Source: Hirsutella rhossiliensis
Lineage: Eukaryota > Ascomycota > Sordariomycetes > Hypocreales > Ophiocordycipitaceae
NCBI RefSeq assembly: GCF_020360975.1
Contig: NW_025408676.1
Span: forward strand, 2,666,001 to 2,730,000
Length of the DNA: 64,000 bases
Reading direction: 5' to 3'
Position 1 is the first letter of the stretch. Every line of letters starts with the position of its first letter. The notes beneath the pieces were generated by a model that made no database searches, was not told the origin of the DNA, and was given only the letters and a program-made list of their open reading frames with translations. Shown here one piece after another: positions 11,724-24,400 of this stretch. The translations under genes were made by a program, and so were the position numbers.

Positions 11724-14700
11724 GTATAAGCTATTAATTAATAGATCTAATAGATATCTCTCTAGAGAGGGCGCCTCCCCCTCGAGGAAGCACTCCGCCC
11801 CTCCCTAGATAGATAGGAAGTATCGTAGCTATCCTAGAAGCGATTAAAAGCGCGACGGCTAGCGAGAAGGACGAGGTTCTCGCTATACTAAGGGAGCCGT
11901 CTACGAGACCGGCTTTAACCCCTACGGCCTCCGTAACGCCGGTTACGGCGGCGATACTACCGACGAGGAAGCCGCTCCCTTAGCCGACTTAGGATAGTAA
12001 GCCGGAGTCCTTTTACTTCTTCCTTAGCCGGCTATAGACGAAGTTTATAACCGACGAGAAATAGGGCCTAAATAGCTATCGCGATATAGCGTAGTATTCG
12101 CTCCTTTATACGCTGCCGGAGCCCTAGATACGGCGGATCTTTAGATTCTAGGATAAGGGCGGCCTTAGGGGCAGACGCGACCTATAAGACTTCTTCTAAT
12201 ACCTTATATATACGTTCGGCAACGTATAGGAGCGGGAGAAGGCGTAAGATAGGCTATAGACCCTTAAGTAGAGAGATAGATAAACCTTTAGCGAATTCCT
12301 TCCCGATTTTAAAGAGACGCTCTTATAGGTAGCGGGGACTATAGTATAGGAAGATAGCGCGAAGCTTATATAGCTATAGAATTCGATTATACTAGCCCTA
12401 TAGGAGCTACTTATCCCTATAATTATACTTACTAACTACGGTAAGTATATAAGCTAGTTAATAAAGGTAGCTTAGGGCTATAAGTAGACGCCGCGTTTTT
12501 AAAAGCTTTATAAGCGTACGCCGTATAGCGGCGACGGGATTACCGCCCCTCCGTAAGATAAATAACCGGCTATCGATATAGACGGGGATACCCTAATATC
12601 GGCTACCTATATAGACTAGGCTAAACGCGGTAAGAAGACGCCGTCGACTACCCCCTATACCGCCCTATACTTTAAGTAGCGGGCGAAGTAGGTAACGAGC
12701 AAGGAAATCGGGAAGAGGAAGGCTAACGGCCGCTGCCTATATTACGGAGTATCTACGTACTTTATATTAAAATGCCCCTTCCTTTTAGCTAAGCGGCCTA
12801 TAGCGGTTCGAGTAGCGAAGATAGAACTACTCCTCGCCTTAGACGATAAGGAGGACTCCGCCCCCTTAGGCCTAGAGGAAAAAGAGTAGCTCCGGAGTAA
12901 AGACGGGCTCTAGAGCCTTAATTACTAGCACTAGTAAAGGAGAAAGAAGAATTATCCGCCTATATAGAAGAGGAGCCTACTTTAATATAGGTTATAATTA
13001 ATAACTCCTTACCCGTTACCGCCCTTATAGATAAGGGCTACTAGTGCTACGCTATAGTTAACGAGGCGCTTACGCGAGAGATATAAGTGCCGGTAGAAAA
13101 GATCGCCTTAAGGTAAGTAAAGGGCGCCTTAGGCGCGATAGAGGGTACGGTAATTAGGGGTATTACGTAGCTAGCTATAGAGGTTAACGGTTACTATAAG
13201 CTTATCGTAGCCTATATAATCCCCTAACTAGAGTTTCCCTTAATCCTCGGGAAACCTTAGTTATTATATATAGAGTTATACTTAGTTCCGTACTAAAGGA
13301 AGCTATAGTTTAGGCCTACGTAATAGTAGGTCCGCTACGACGATAGTTTTATAGGCGTAGGACTAAGCGTGTAAGCTTTATACTCGGTATAAGAAGTCCT
13401 TGCCTCTATCTTCGTAGGAACTATACGATAGGTAAAGCGGGGGCAAGGCTAGGTAGCGGCTAACGTAGCGGTCTACGTAGTTAGCCTAGCGGATATCGAT
13501 AAGGCCCTCTAGATAAAAAAGCTAAAGTCGCCCTTTAAGCTACGGTAATAGATACCGGAGCGCTTTTACGACCTCCTACCGCTATTCGAGTCTTAGGAAG
13601 TAGATAAGCTTAACCTATATAAGCTAGGGGTAGACTATAGGATCGTACTCTATACTAATAAGAAGGGGTAGGAACTACCCGCACTATTTAGACCGCTATA
13701 TAGTATATTATACGCGGAGCTACTAGTACTAAAGAAGACGCTAAGGGACCTCTTAGATAAGGGTTTTATTTAAGTAAGTAGCTCCGAAGTAAGAGCGCTA
13801 GTCTTATTTATACGTAAACTAAGGGGCGGGATATAGTTCTATTACGACTATAGGGCCCTAAACGTAATTATAAGGCCGGACCGCTACCCCTTACCCCTAA
13901 TCTTAAATACGCTCTATAACCTTTTAAAGGTAAAGTAGTTTATAAAGCTAGATATAAAATAGGCGTTCTATAAGGTATAGATCTTAGAGGGTAATAAGTA
14001 GAAGATAGCGTTCTATATACGCTATAGCTTATTTAAGTAGCTTATAACGCCCTTTAGCCTCTTAAGAGCGCCCGCTACCTTTTAACGTTATATTAATAAC
14101 GTACTTTAAGACTTCCTCGATAAGTTCGCCTCTATATATATAGATAATATCCTTATCTATACGAGCGGCTCCTATAAGGACTATATACGGAAAGTATAAA
14201 GGGTCCTAGAGCGCCTCTAACTTTATAGGCTCTACCTCGACCTAGATAAGTGCGAATTTAGGGTTAAGAGGGTTAAGTACTTAGGCTTTATTATCTATAT
14301 AAGCGTAGGTATATAGGCGGACCCTATAAAGATCTAAGCGATTCGGGACTAAGCTGCCCTAACTATATAGATAGGCATATAAAGCTTCCTTAGGTTCGCA
14401 AACTATTATAGGATATTTATTAAGGGCTTCTCCTATATTATAATGCCCTTAAACGAGATTACTAGGAAGTAGACCGCCTTTCGCTAGGGGCCCGTATAGG
14501 AAGGAGCGTTTTATACGCTTAAGGACCTATTCTCTTAAGCCCCGGTACTACTCTAGTAGGACTTCGACCGGTCTACGTTAGTTAAAGCGGACTATAGCGG
14601 CTAGGCACTTAGAGGAACGCTCTCCTAATAGGTAGATAAGCGGAAGTAACTAATAGCGTTCTACTCCTATAAGCTAACCCTAGCGGAGCGGAATTACGCT

Positions 14701-16859
14701 ATTTACGATAAGGAGATACTAGTAATTATTAGCTACCTTAAGTAATAGTAAGCGGAGCTCCGGAGCTATAAGAGCTTCGAGGTTCTTATAGACTATAGGA
14801 ACCTTAAGTACTTTATAACTCGCTAGTACCTCTCGGAGCGGTAAGCCCGCTAAGCGGAGTATCTCTTACGCTTTAACTTCTCGATTAAGTACCGCCCTAG
14901 GCGGGACTCCGCGGTCTTAAACGCGCTTTCCTAAAGGGATTAAGACCAGCCGACGGGAGCGGACATCGAGGCCTAGGATCTATAGCTTATCCCGTAGGAA
15001 GTACTATAGACTTATATAGGAGCTTCCTTAGTAAAGGAAGACGCGGTGCTAGCGAATAAGCTTCCCCCTACGCCCTTACCTCGGTCTAGCGAGGAGGGAT
15101 AGACCGGCCTAGGGGCGCGCGCGGCGAGAGTGTTCTAAGATAAGGCCCTATAACGCTTATAGGATAGGATAGCGGCTCTAGACTATACCTACGAGGGCGT
15201 GCGCCGCGCCGTTAAGTCCGGCGCTCGATGCCTAGATCCGAAGCTAAAGCTAAAGGTATAGGTAGCCGACTACTATATCGACCTATAGGGGCATCTACGC
15301 TAGCGGGGGAGACTATAAGTACCGGGCGTACTATATACTACGGAAGCTAAGGAGAAGGAGGGACTACTAGAGCTAGACGAACGGAATAAGCTCTAAGGGA
15401 GGCTAGTCTAACTTATCTATAACTCTAGCGTCGTAGGTTACCTAGGTAGATAGGGTATAGTAGTAGGCCTTACGAGGGACTTTTACTAGCCCCTCTTATA
15501 GTACTACGTTCGTCGCTTCCTCTATAACTATAATATCTATAGCTATATAAAGATCTAAAGGGTATAGCTTAAGGGGCTACTTAAGTAGCTTCCGGTGCCC
15601 GACCGGTTCTATATATATATATAGATAGACTTTATAACGGACCTCCTACTTATAGAAGGCGGCAACCGCTATATATAGGTAATTAAGGACCGACTTAGTA
15701 AGTCTATAGTATTAAAGCCGATACTATCTATAGATATAGAGTCTTATATAGAGCGCTTCCTATAGTACTAGGCCCGCTTATATAGCTAGCTAGCCTTTAT
15801 TATAAGCGATAAGGGATCGAATTAAACTAGCCGCTTTTAATAGTACCTATACTAGCTACTTTAGATTACGTAGCTACTTAGTATAGTATATTACCTATAG
15901 ACTAATAGAGGGCCCGAGAGGGTTAACTAGGAGGCGTAGGCTTACCTATAGGCTATCGTAGCCCGTAACTAAGTAGACTAAGACCGGTAGCTCCCCGCGG
16001 CCTAACTTACGTTAAATAGTAAACTATATACCTCTATTAAGATAGCCCTTTTCTTTACGACGTATAGCTTTAAACTACCCTTACTAGTTCCCTTTACCGT
16101 AGACGTAGTAGCGGAGTAGTATAGTAACGCGTTATTAAAGGGCCGCGCCTCTACGTTTATATAAAAGCTATAGGAGACCACGGATTATTACTAATCCGCG
16201 ATAGCCGCCGCGGCGTAAGATTAAGAGCAGCACGCTAATAAGACTAAGGCCTTAGTAGATAGGTTCGCGGTAAGAGATAAGGTATAGCTAGACCTCCGTA
16301 ACTATAGGTCGGCACGACTAAAGAAGAAGCTTAACTAGCTATACGCGAAGTTTACGGTATAGAGGGTTATTAGCCCGTAGGTTATAGAGCTCGATAGTCT
16401 CCTAATAGGGGTCTATAATAAGATTAACGTAGACCTCCTTTATAGAGCCTCCTTTAACCCGCTACCTAGATAAGAAGTAGCGGATGCTTAACCGCCTATA
16501 ATCGAGGTAGAGGGAAAGGACGAGTTCGAGGTTAAAGAGATATAGGCCGCGCGCTAGAAAAAGGTCGGTAAAGGGAAACGCTAGGAGGTCCTCGTTAAGT
16601 AGCGCGGGTATCTTAACCCTACGTAGGAACCTATATATAAGTTTATAGGAACTATAGCCCTTAATAAGTTCGAAGCCTTATTCGGAATAGTAAACGAGAA
16701 TAATAGACTAGCGGACTACCGATAGTAGCCTAGGCTAAGACTACGAAGTAGGTATAGTAGAGGGGGTAGTTACGGTAATATAGGCAATATAAGCGTAATA
16801 GTATAGGCGGAGATAAAAATAGTATTTATTATAAGGTAAAGCCCTTAAACTACCTAGGC

Positions 16860-18320
16860 CTATTCCTTATTATTATTATTATTATTATCTTCGTTATCGT
16901 TATCCTTATTAGCCTCCTCCTTTTTATTAGCGGCGGCGGCGGTCTCTAAGGCGCTAAGGCGGCCCTCTAAGCCCGTAAGCTAGTTAGCGGCGGCGGCGGC
17001 TCTAGAGGTAGAGGGGCGGCGGCTAGCAGCGGCGGTAGGGGTAGCGGCGGTAGCGGAGGCGGGTATAGCTAAGGGGACCGCCGATAGGGCGACGGAGGTA
17101 GTATCCCTAGCGCCGGGTACGTTAGAGGCAGAAATAAGGGAGCGGAGGAGTAGGATTTACTTAGGTATAAGGCCCTATTACTCGAGGGCGCGGAGGTTAC
17201 GGTAGGCGGCGGCGGCGGCGGTAAGGCGCTTCTTAGTAGCCCCCCGCGCCTGCCTATACGAGCCGGCCTTCTAAGCCAACGCCGTAGCGAGTAGGACGGG
17301 AGGCGCCGCCTTATAGGCGCGGCCGGCTCGCGCGTACTAGTAGTAGCTACCTCCGCGGCGGCGCCCGGCCTAGTTAGAGTAGTCGAGCTCCTACGACGTA
17401 TAACGTATATAGGGGGCCGAGTAGGCGGCGCCGGCCTATACTTAGCGCTTATACTATAGGAGGTTAGCGGATAACGTTTATTACGCTTACTTAACTATAG
17501 ACTTACGGGGGTAGCGGAGATAGAGGTAGGGGCCGAGGGGCCGGGCGTTATAGGTAGCGGCGGGGACGGCGTCGTTACCCTAAGGGGCGACGTAAGAGCG
17601 AATAGTATAGTAGAGGCGGCGGCGGCGGCGGTAGGAGCGGTGGCAGCGGCGCGGGTAGGAGCGGCGGTAGCGGCGGAGTTATCGTCGGCCGCGGCTAGCA
17701 TAGCGTCGACGAACGACTCTATACGCTCCGAGAAGGAGGAGGTAGGAGAGGGAGAGGCAGATATATCTATCGCGGAAGTTAGTATAACGGAATACGGCCT
17801 CCCGCTCTATAAAGCGCGGAACTTATTAGTTAGAGTTATTATTATTATTAGGGCTATTATTGCTACTACCGCTACTACTATAAGCATACGTTAATAGAGC
17901 GGCCTATATAGCTAGGAACGGACTAACGCCTTAAGTAGAGCGGAACTTACCTATTAATACTACTACTATAGTTAAAGAAAGGAGAGAAGGAAGGGAAGGG
18001 AGAAGGGGGGGATACCGCCTTATATACCCCTTAGTAGAGGATACTACCTAAGGTAGAGGGGACGGGTAACCTAAGGCTTACGTAGGTCTAGACTAGCCGC
18101 CGGCTACTTAGGGGCGTATATAATAGGTTACGCCCCTATTTAAACGGCTAGCCGGCCGATAAGTATAGAGCCGGGTCCTAGCTGCCCGGGCTAACGGGCG
18201 CGGGGATAATAGGGCTAGTAGGGCCGGCCCTATTAATAGGAAAGGGCAAGGAAGAGCCCGCGGTATAGGCTTAATTATACGGGAGCCGTTAATAGGGCAG
18301 CGCTACGCCGCGCTTAAGGG
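16860..18320 (-). pseudogene. GC-rich extra region of Gypsy-C with opposite-strand coding-like tract
   Basis: Between the chromodomain and the 3' LTR lies about 1.45 kb that pol does not need. It is rich in GGC/GCC triplets (16,930-17,640), with ATT runs at 16,862-16,890 and 17,838-17,850. The minus strand reads as an Asn/Ser-rich segment (SSSGSSNNSPNNNNNSN near 17,880-17,830), then an Ala/Thr/Pro-rich segment starting at an in-frame ATG at 17,701 (MLAAADDNSAATAAP...) that stays open to 17,495, the longest open frame in the repeat block. No family is recognisable. It could be an antisense ORF of this retroelement or captured sequence. Confidence 0.45.
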
Positions 18321-18329
18321 AGGGTATTA

Positions 18330-18515
18330 TATAAGAGTCTTTAACTATTATAGGTAATAGGCTTAGGCCGCGGCCTAAGCTATATAGTTATATATAGAGG
18401 GCCGGATCCTATAAGTATAGGGGCGGGCTAGCCGCGTATAGAAGAGCTCTATATAGCTTATTAATATTATCCTATAGATAGTACCTACGCGTACGCCTTT
18501 ACCTACTCCGTAATA
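18330..18515 (+). repeat. Gypsy-C 3' LTR (186 bp)
   Basis: Partner of 11,538-11,723; followed immediately by the AGGAC target duplication and the resumption of Copia-1 RT. Confidence 0.9.
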
Positions 18516-19895
18516 AGGACTATAGTATAGCCTTAGCAATTTACGTCGACGACTTTCTTATAGTAGGGCCCTCTAAATCTATAATAAAAGAAAGATTATT
18601 TAAAGAATTATCTAAATTCCTAGATTTTACTATCTTAAGAGATATAAAAGACTTCTTAGGTCTAAATATTATAATAAACCGAGAAAATAAAGAGCTATAT
18701 ATATCCTAAGAAAATTATACCTTAAATAAATTAAAGGAATTTAATAAAGAAGGTTTAGGAACTTTAAATTTACCCGCTATAGTAGGCTTTAAGCTTATAA
18801 AAGCAAAGGAATTACCTTTTAAGGAAGATATATTATAATTTTAAAAAGAAATAGGATCTCTATTATACTTAGCCTTATTTACTAGGCTAGATATCTTATA
18901 TTCTATAATTTCCTACGCTAGATTTACGGCTAAGCCTAACTAGACGTATTTTAAGGCTTTAAATATAATTTAGAAATATTTAAATAAATTCCCTAGCCTA
19001 AAGATTAAATATAATTATAATATCCCTTTTGCCTATTTATATATAAAGGGGTTTACCGACTCTAGCTAGGCGTCGGATTTAACGGACGGAAAATCCTTTT
19101 CCGGTTACTATTTTTATATATATAATAATATAATAAGCTAGGCTTACTCTAAGTAGAAAGCTATTGCCCTTTCTACCTACGAAGCAGAGTATATTAGCCT
19201 TAGGGAGGTAAATAAAGAAGCTATTTATTTAAATATACTTTTGAAAAATATTACTAAGGATCTATCTATTAAGATTCCTAATACTATACCTCCTATTTTA
19301 ACGGATAATACTACTGCTATTAAATTAGCAGAAAATCCGGAATTTTATAAAAGGTCTAAGTATATAAGATTAGCTATTACTATACTAGAACTAGTATAAG
19401 AGAAGGGGAAATTAGAGTTTTTTATATTAAATTAAAAGATAATATAGCTAATATTTTTACGAAGGAATTAAGACCTAGATTACTCTATAAATTTAGAGAC
19501 GGTCTATCCTTAATATAAGTTCCTAAGCAATTAAAAGGGGTTTTTAGATATTTCTTATACTTTCTATATCTTTCCCCTACTAGGTTTTTCCTTTTTTAGG
19601 TTTCCTAGAGAAATATTTACTAGGTTTTTATCTATTAAGATTTTCCTAGTAATAATAGGTTCTACCTTATATAAGGTTATCCTATAAATAATTATTATAA
19701 CTATAGATTTTTCCTACTATAGGTTTTTCTATTAGTATATACCTAAGGATTTTTTTTCCTAAGAAAGAATAGGTTTTTATATATCCTATTAAGGTATAAG
19801 AATGGTTTTCCTATATTAGGTTTTTACCCTATATATATACTACTATAAATAAATTAGTAAAGAGTATATAAATCTACTCTTTAAGGGAGGCTATA

Positions 19896-20457
19896 AGGAA
19901 TAGTGTTCCTACTATAAATAAAGCAGCTATAATATACTCTCCCGATTATATAAGCTAATATATAGTATATTAATTATAAATAAAATCTCATCCTATAGAG
20001 CAAGAATCGCTTATTATTTTATATGTTATTATGCATTAAACGGGTTGCCGGTTATCGTATAATCGGGAATCGAAGGAATAGAGCTAGCTTAGAATACTAA
20101 CTAAGACCTCTTAAGAATACCGGCACGACTAACCTCCTCTAAACACGAATATTAGTAGAACTAAGATACTTCTAGATTCACTTAAGATATTACGGAATTC
20201 CCTAGTCTTAGGGCTATATAGTAGCCAAATCTAGTCCCGAAAGGTTCTTCCGTTTAGCTATAATTATCTATATAAGATAGTATATCCGCTAGTAGATAGA
20301 TAGAGAATTATTAACTTTAACACCTCTTTTATATACTAATATACTACTAATAAATTCCGTTGAAAATCCTACCTTATACTTAATTGCCCTTTATTATATA
20401 GTCTTACGTAATTCCTTAATTTCCTAAAATTCCGCTTTTACTTATATACCTTTAAAT
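19896..20457 (+). repeat. Copia-1 3' LTR
   Basis: Partner of 6,650-7,214. It retains a few more CA/TG dinucleotides than the 5' LTR (for example AGTGTTCC at 19,902 against GGTATTCT at 6,656), so the two LTRs mutated unequally. Confidence 0.85.
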
Positions 20458-21487
20458 TTATATACCGTGCTCCTATATCGGCTATAGAGTTATATCGATA
20501 TATATCGCCTAGCGATATAGCTATATCTATAGTAGTTATAGTACCTTTATAGTCGGACCGACTTATCGTAGGGTTCGTATTAAAAGATCTATACTTTAAG
20601 GACTAGGCCTAGGTCGTAGAGCCTATTAGCCTCCTCTAAGCTACCGACCTTAATAAGTATAGTTATCGCCGTTAATATCTTAGATCGGGGGCATAGCGCC
20701 CGGGCCTAAAGGACCTCGACTTTATTCGCCTCTATAATCTTATAAAGCAATCGCTCCCTATCTACTATCGCTACCCTTAAGGGGACGTTCTTTACGACTA
20801 CCGTATACGCGCGGCGGGAGATCGTAGCCTCTAGTCCGAACACGGCCTTAACCTAGCCTTAGTCCCTCTAATAGGCTCTCGCCGCGGTATTAAATATAAC
20901 CGCGATATCTCCGCTTTAGAGGCGCCTCGCCGCTATAGCGCTCGTAGCTTTTAGGGCCGTATTTACCGCCTTTACTATATCCTTTAGTTCGCGGCTTAGG
21001 ATTTTAGGCGGAGTTCTTCCTTAACTACCTCCTTAATTATATCCCGGATTATTATCTTAAAGCTCTCGTCCGCGCGGAGTACCGCTAATAACGCGCTACT
21101 AGCGCGGCTCTTCGCCCTAAAGAGCCGTTTAACTACTACCTATACCCTACCGAACTATACGCTTAGGATAAAGCCCGCGAGTTCGTCGTATACTACTTTT
21201 TTTATAGGGTCGCTCGGCGCCTAGGCCGGTATCGTATCGCTACTTTAGGTTTATTAACTCGCTTTATTAGGGTATATAAATTCGGGTAGCGTCTCTTCGC
21301 GCTACGCGCTCTAATCGAGCCTAGTACGTTAAGGGCCGCTACTATATTTACCTACCCCTCGGCCTTAGTATAATATCGTTACTAAGGGTAATTAATACTA
21401 CTAAATTAATTCTTAGTATTAGTTAGTGTTTTAGTCGCGATATATACCTACTATAGGTATATATTAGTTTCGCGAGAAGTTTTTTTT

Positions 21488-24400
21488 TAAAGTTTATATT
21501 CTTTAATAACTTATTATACTACTTCCTTAAGCTATAAGAAGTTATATTATTATTTAATCCGTTTTATTATTTTTTAGATTCCTTAATATCTATATATTAA
21601 ATATTTATATATATCTTATATAACTTTATCTTATAATACTAATAGTATCTAGATTTTATTTTTATATATTAGAACTTCTAAATATTCTATATTATATTTA
21701 TTTAGTACTTTATATTCTTTTATCTATTTTAGGATCTTTTAGTATATTAAGTCGTTAAGTTATACTTTAAATATTATATTTAGCTATTATTACTAGTAGT
21801 TCCCGTTTTTATTAATTTCTAAGAGCTATCCTTTTACTATAGGTACTCCTATATCGTAGTTAATTTATTAACTAAGGGTATTAACTTAACTATTTTCTAT
21901 TCCTTTTCTATAGATTATTTTATAGTCGAATTCTAATAAGTATTCGGCCTATTAAATCTATTATCTATTTAACTATTATATCGTTATAAAATATAAGATA
22001 TTCTTATAATCTATATAGACCTTAACTTTATATTTACTTTTAAGAAGGTAGTATTAAAATTCCTTAAAAGCTTAAATAATTATAAGGAATTCTTTATTAT
22101 AGATAAGGTAATTAAGTTCTATACTATATAGCTTTTTTAAGTAAAATATAATTAGTTATAATCTTCCTTTATTATCTTTTTATCCGATTTATACTTATAG
22201 AGTAAAGTTTAATATATTAGTTTTAAGTTTAATTTATTATTTTAGATTAAAGGTAATTAAGACTAGTTCTTATATAATTATAGTCTTAATATATTTAAAA
22301 GCTTCGTTAGTTTTATCGTCCTATATAAATCCTTTTTCTTTCTTTATTAAGTTATATAGTAATACTATAATCTTTCCGAAATCTTTAATAAATCGTTAGT
22401 AGTAATTTATAAATCCTAGGAAACTTTAAACGTCCTTAATATTCTTTAGCGTTAGCTATTCTTTAACTAAGTTAATCTTATCTTATTATATTTATATCTC
22501 TCTTAGTAAGATTATATATCTAAGGAAGTCTACTTCTTATATATAGAACTTACTTTTCTTTAGTTTAACTAATAACTTTATATTTTAAAGTACGTAAAGT
22601 ACCTTATAGATATATTCCTTATATTCTTCTAAGGTATTTAAGAAGATTAAGATATTATCTAAGTATACTACTATAAAGATATCTAAGTATTTATATAGGA
22701 TATTATTAATTATCTATTAAAAGGTAGCTAGTATATTTATAAGTCTAAATAGTATTACTAGATATTTAAATAGTCTGAATTTTATTTTAAAGGCTATTAT
22801 TTATTTATATCCCTTTTTATATATATTAAGTTATAGGCGCCTTTAAGATCGAGGGCTATAAACTATTTTTTACTATATAGTCGATCTTATAGTTTTAATA
22901 TAAGCGGTAATAGTATTTAGTCCTTTATTATAATATCGTTTAAGCGTCTATAGTTAATAACTAATTATAGCTTACTATTTTTCTTTAAAATAAATATAAC
23001 TAGATAGCCTACTTTAGATATTAATATTTATATATATCCCTTTTATAGATTTTCGTTAAGGTAGTCGCGTAGCGTTTATAGTTACTTTTCGTTTAAGTTA
23101 TAGATCTTATAAAATATTAGCGTTATTCTATCCTTAAGATAAATTTCGTGGTTTTATTAGCTATATTTAAGTAACCCTATCTTAAGTTCTTCTTTAAAGA
23201 GTTTATTATATTTCCGGTATTCTTAAAGGATATTTTTTATTTTATCTTATAGGCTTTATTCTTTTTTTTAAGAGCTAGTTTCTCTTAACTTAAGCTCTTT
23301 ATTAATTTATTTAAGGTCTTTCCTTAAAGTAGTAATAACTCTTTAAATCTTTATATTATATCCTTTATTTTATTTATATTAGATACTAGGTTATATAGCT
23401 ATATTAGTTAGTACGTAGGTCTTATTAGTTAATTTTATATTTACTAGTTCGGTTACTATTTTCGTTTATATTACTAAAGCCTATAATAATTTACTTAAAC
23501 GGTTATCCCTTTTATCTTATTTAGTAGCTAAATTATCGTAAAATTTTACTTTCTTTTAAATCTACTAGTCTTAGAAACTTATATCTTTATTTTAATATAG
23601 CTAGCTAGTTTTCTATTTAATTAATAGGTTGCTCTCTTATAGCTATAGAAGCCCTAATATAAGGTTATATTCTTTAATATCTATAATATTAAAGTTAACT
23701 TATTTATTATAGCCCTAGATATTAATATTAAGGTAATTAATTTCTATATTAATAATTCCGTTATTATAGTTAAAGGCCTCTCTTTTAATATTTATAAGTT
23801 TATATAAATCTATTTTATATCTCTATATAAGTTAGTAACGATTAATAACTTTAAGTAAAACGTAATTACCTATTACGCTATAGTCTAAACGTATATATAT
23901 ATAATATCCCGCGATTTAGATATCTAATACTATTTAGTTACTATAGCTTACTATTACTATATATAGGGTCCTTAGATCTTATTATATTATACTAGTTTAT
24001 AGCCCTTTTATAGATAGTATACCTTATTTTTTACTTAGTTCTTATTTATTTTATTTAAGTATTCTTCTTTAATTTATTATTAATATCGTTTCTTTATATT
24101 TTTATTATATAGTACTATATTAGGGCTTAAGAGATTAATTTCTTATAGCTAATTAAAGATTTCTTATTTCTTAACGCTATATTATTTATATTATATTACT
24201 TTATAGTTAATTACGTACTATACTTTATAATTCTATTTATTTTTATATTAAAGGTTAAGTTTTCGTTCTATATCTTTCTATTTTCTATATAGTATTTTTA
24301 TATCGATTTTTCCTTAGTCGAATATAGCTTATAGCCTTTATATATATTACTAATAATCTTTTAGTATATTATTATATAGTTTATACTATACTTATACTTT

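Larger units (their letters stand above)
11538..18515 (+). mobile_element. Gypsy-C, chromodomain-bearing Gypsy (chromovirus-type) LTR retrotransposon
   Basis: A 6,978-bp insertion into the Copia-1 RT region. LTRs are 186 bp each and the 5-bp TSD AGGAC is at 11,533-11,537 and 18,516-18,520. Plus-strand domains: Gag with a collapsed CCHC knuckle (RCLYYGVSTYFILKCPF, ~12,730-12,780); protease-like ALIDKG near 13,030; RT with SIYIDNILIYTS near 14,131-14,165; RNase H; integrase with IDFITDLL near 15,625 and IISDKGSN near 15,800; and a C-terminal chromodomain (EGKDEFEVKEI..., ...RGYLNPT.EP, 16,501-16,635). A polypurine tract AAGGGAGGG precedes the 3' LTR. The element is GC-rich yet almost free of CA and TG, so its stops are nearly all TAG. 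Confidence 0.92.
6650..20457 (+). mobile_element. Copia-1, Ty1/Copia LTR retrotransposon, interrupted twice
   Basis: It inserted into LINE-1; the empty site is visible in LINE-2 near 44,000 and the apparent TSD is TTATA (6,645-6,649; 20,458-20,462). Plus-strand order: Gag with a CCHC-type knuckle read as YKECKKPRHFIVNCY (8,030-8,073); integrase (~9,880-10,500, with DIGT.YLEI and PRTPESNGRIKRINRT); reverse transcriptase from ~10,900, broken at 11,537 by Gypsy-C and resuming at 18,521 with an intact YVDDFL box (18,542-18,559); then RNase H with ALSTYEAEY near 19,170. The domain order IN before RT identifies Copia. Downstream of the 5' LTR, GGTTATAAGCC (7,213-7,223) fits a primer site for the anticodon half of initiator tRNA-Met after one TG-to-TA change. 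Numerous stops; dead. Confidence 0.9.
411..21487 (-). mobile_element. LINE-1 copy, Tad-like non-LTR retrotransposon, full length but interrupted
   Basis: About 7.3 kb of LINE sequence, interrupted by a Copia element at 6,650-20,457. On the minus strand the order is as follows. ORF1 lies at ~21,350-20,460, with collapsed coding such as DELAGFILSV and ADESFKIIIRDIIKEVVKEE. An endonuclease-reverse transcriptase ORF2 spans ~6,600-2,880. ORF2 shows LDIKGVFNIVNYNKLI near 4,400, GVPQGSPLSPILF near 4,240, a catalytic box read as SFTNNINI near 4,160-4,190 (both Asp changed to Asn by G-to-A), and the C-terminal IGKIKLNDFL motif near 3,180. The 3' end carries a (TAA)n tail at 411-420. Flanking TSDs TAAAGTTTATATT at 398-410 and 21,488-21,500 prove a single insertion into Gypsy-A. 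Every frame is destroyed by RIP. Confidence 0.9.

Noticed and set aside
16860..17900. CRISPR-like or satellite array
   Set aside because: The repetition is simple GGC/ATT triplets without spacers or a fixed long unit, inside a retrotransposon.
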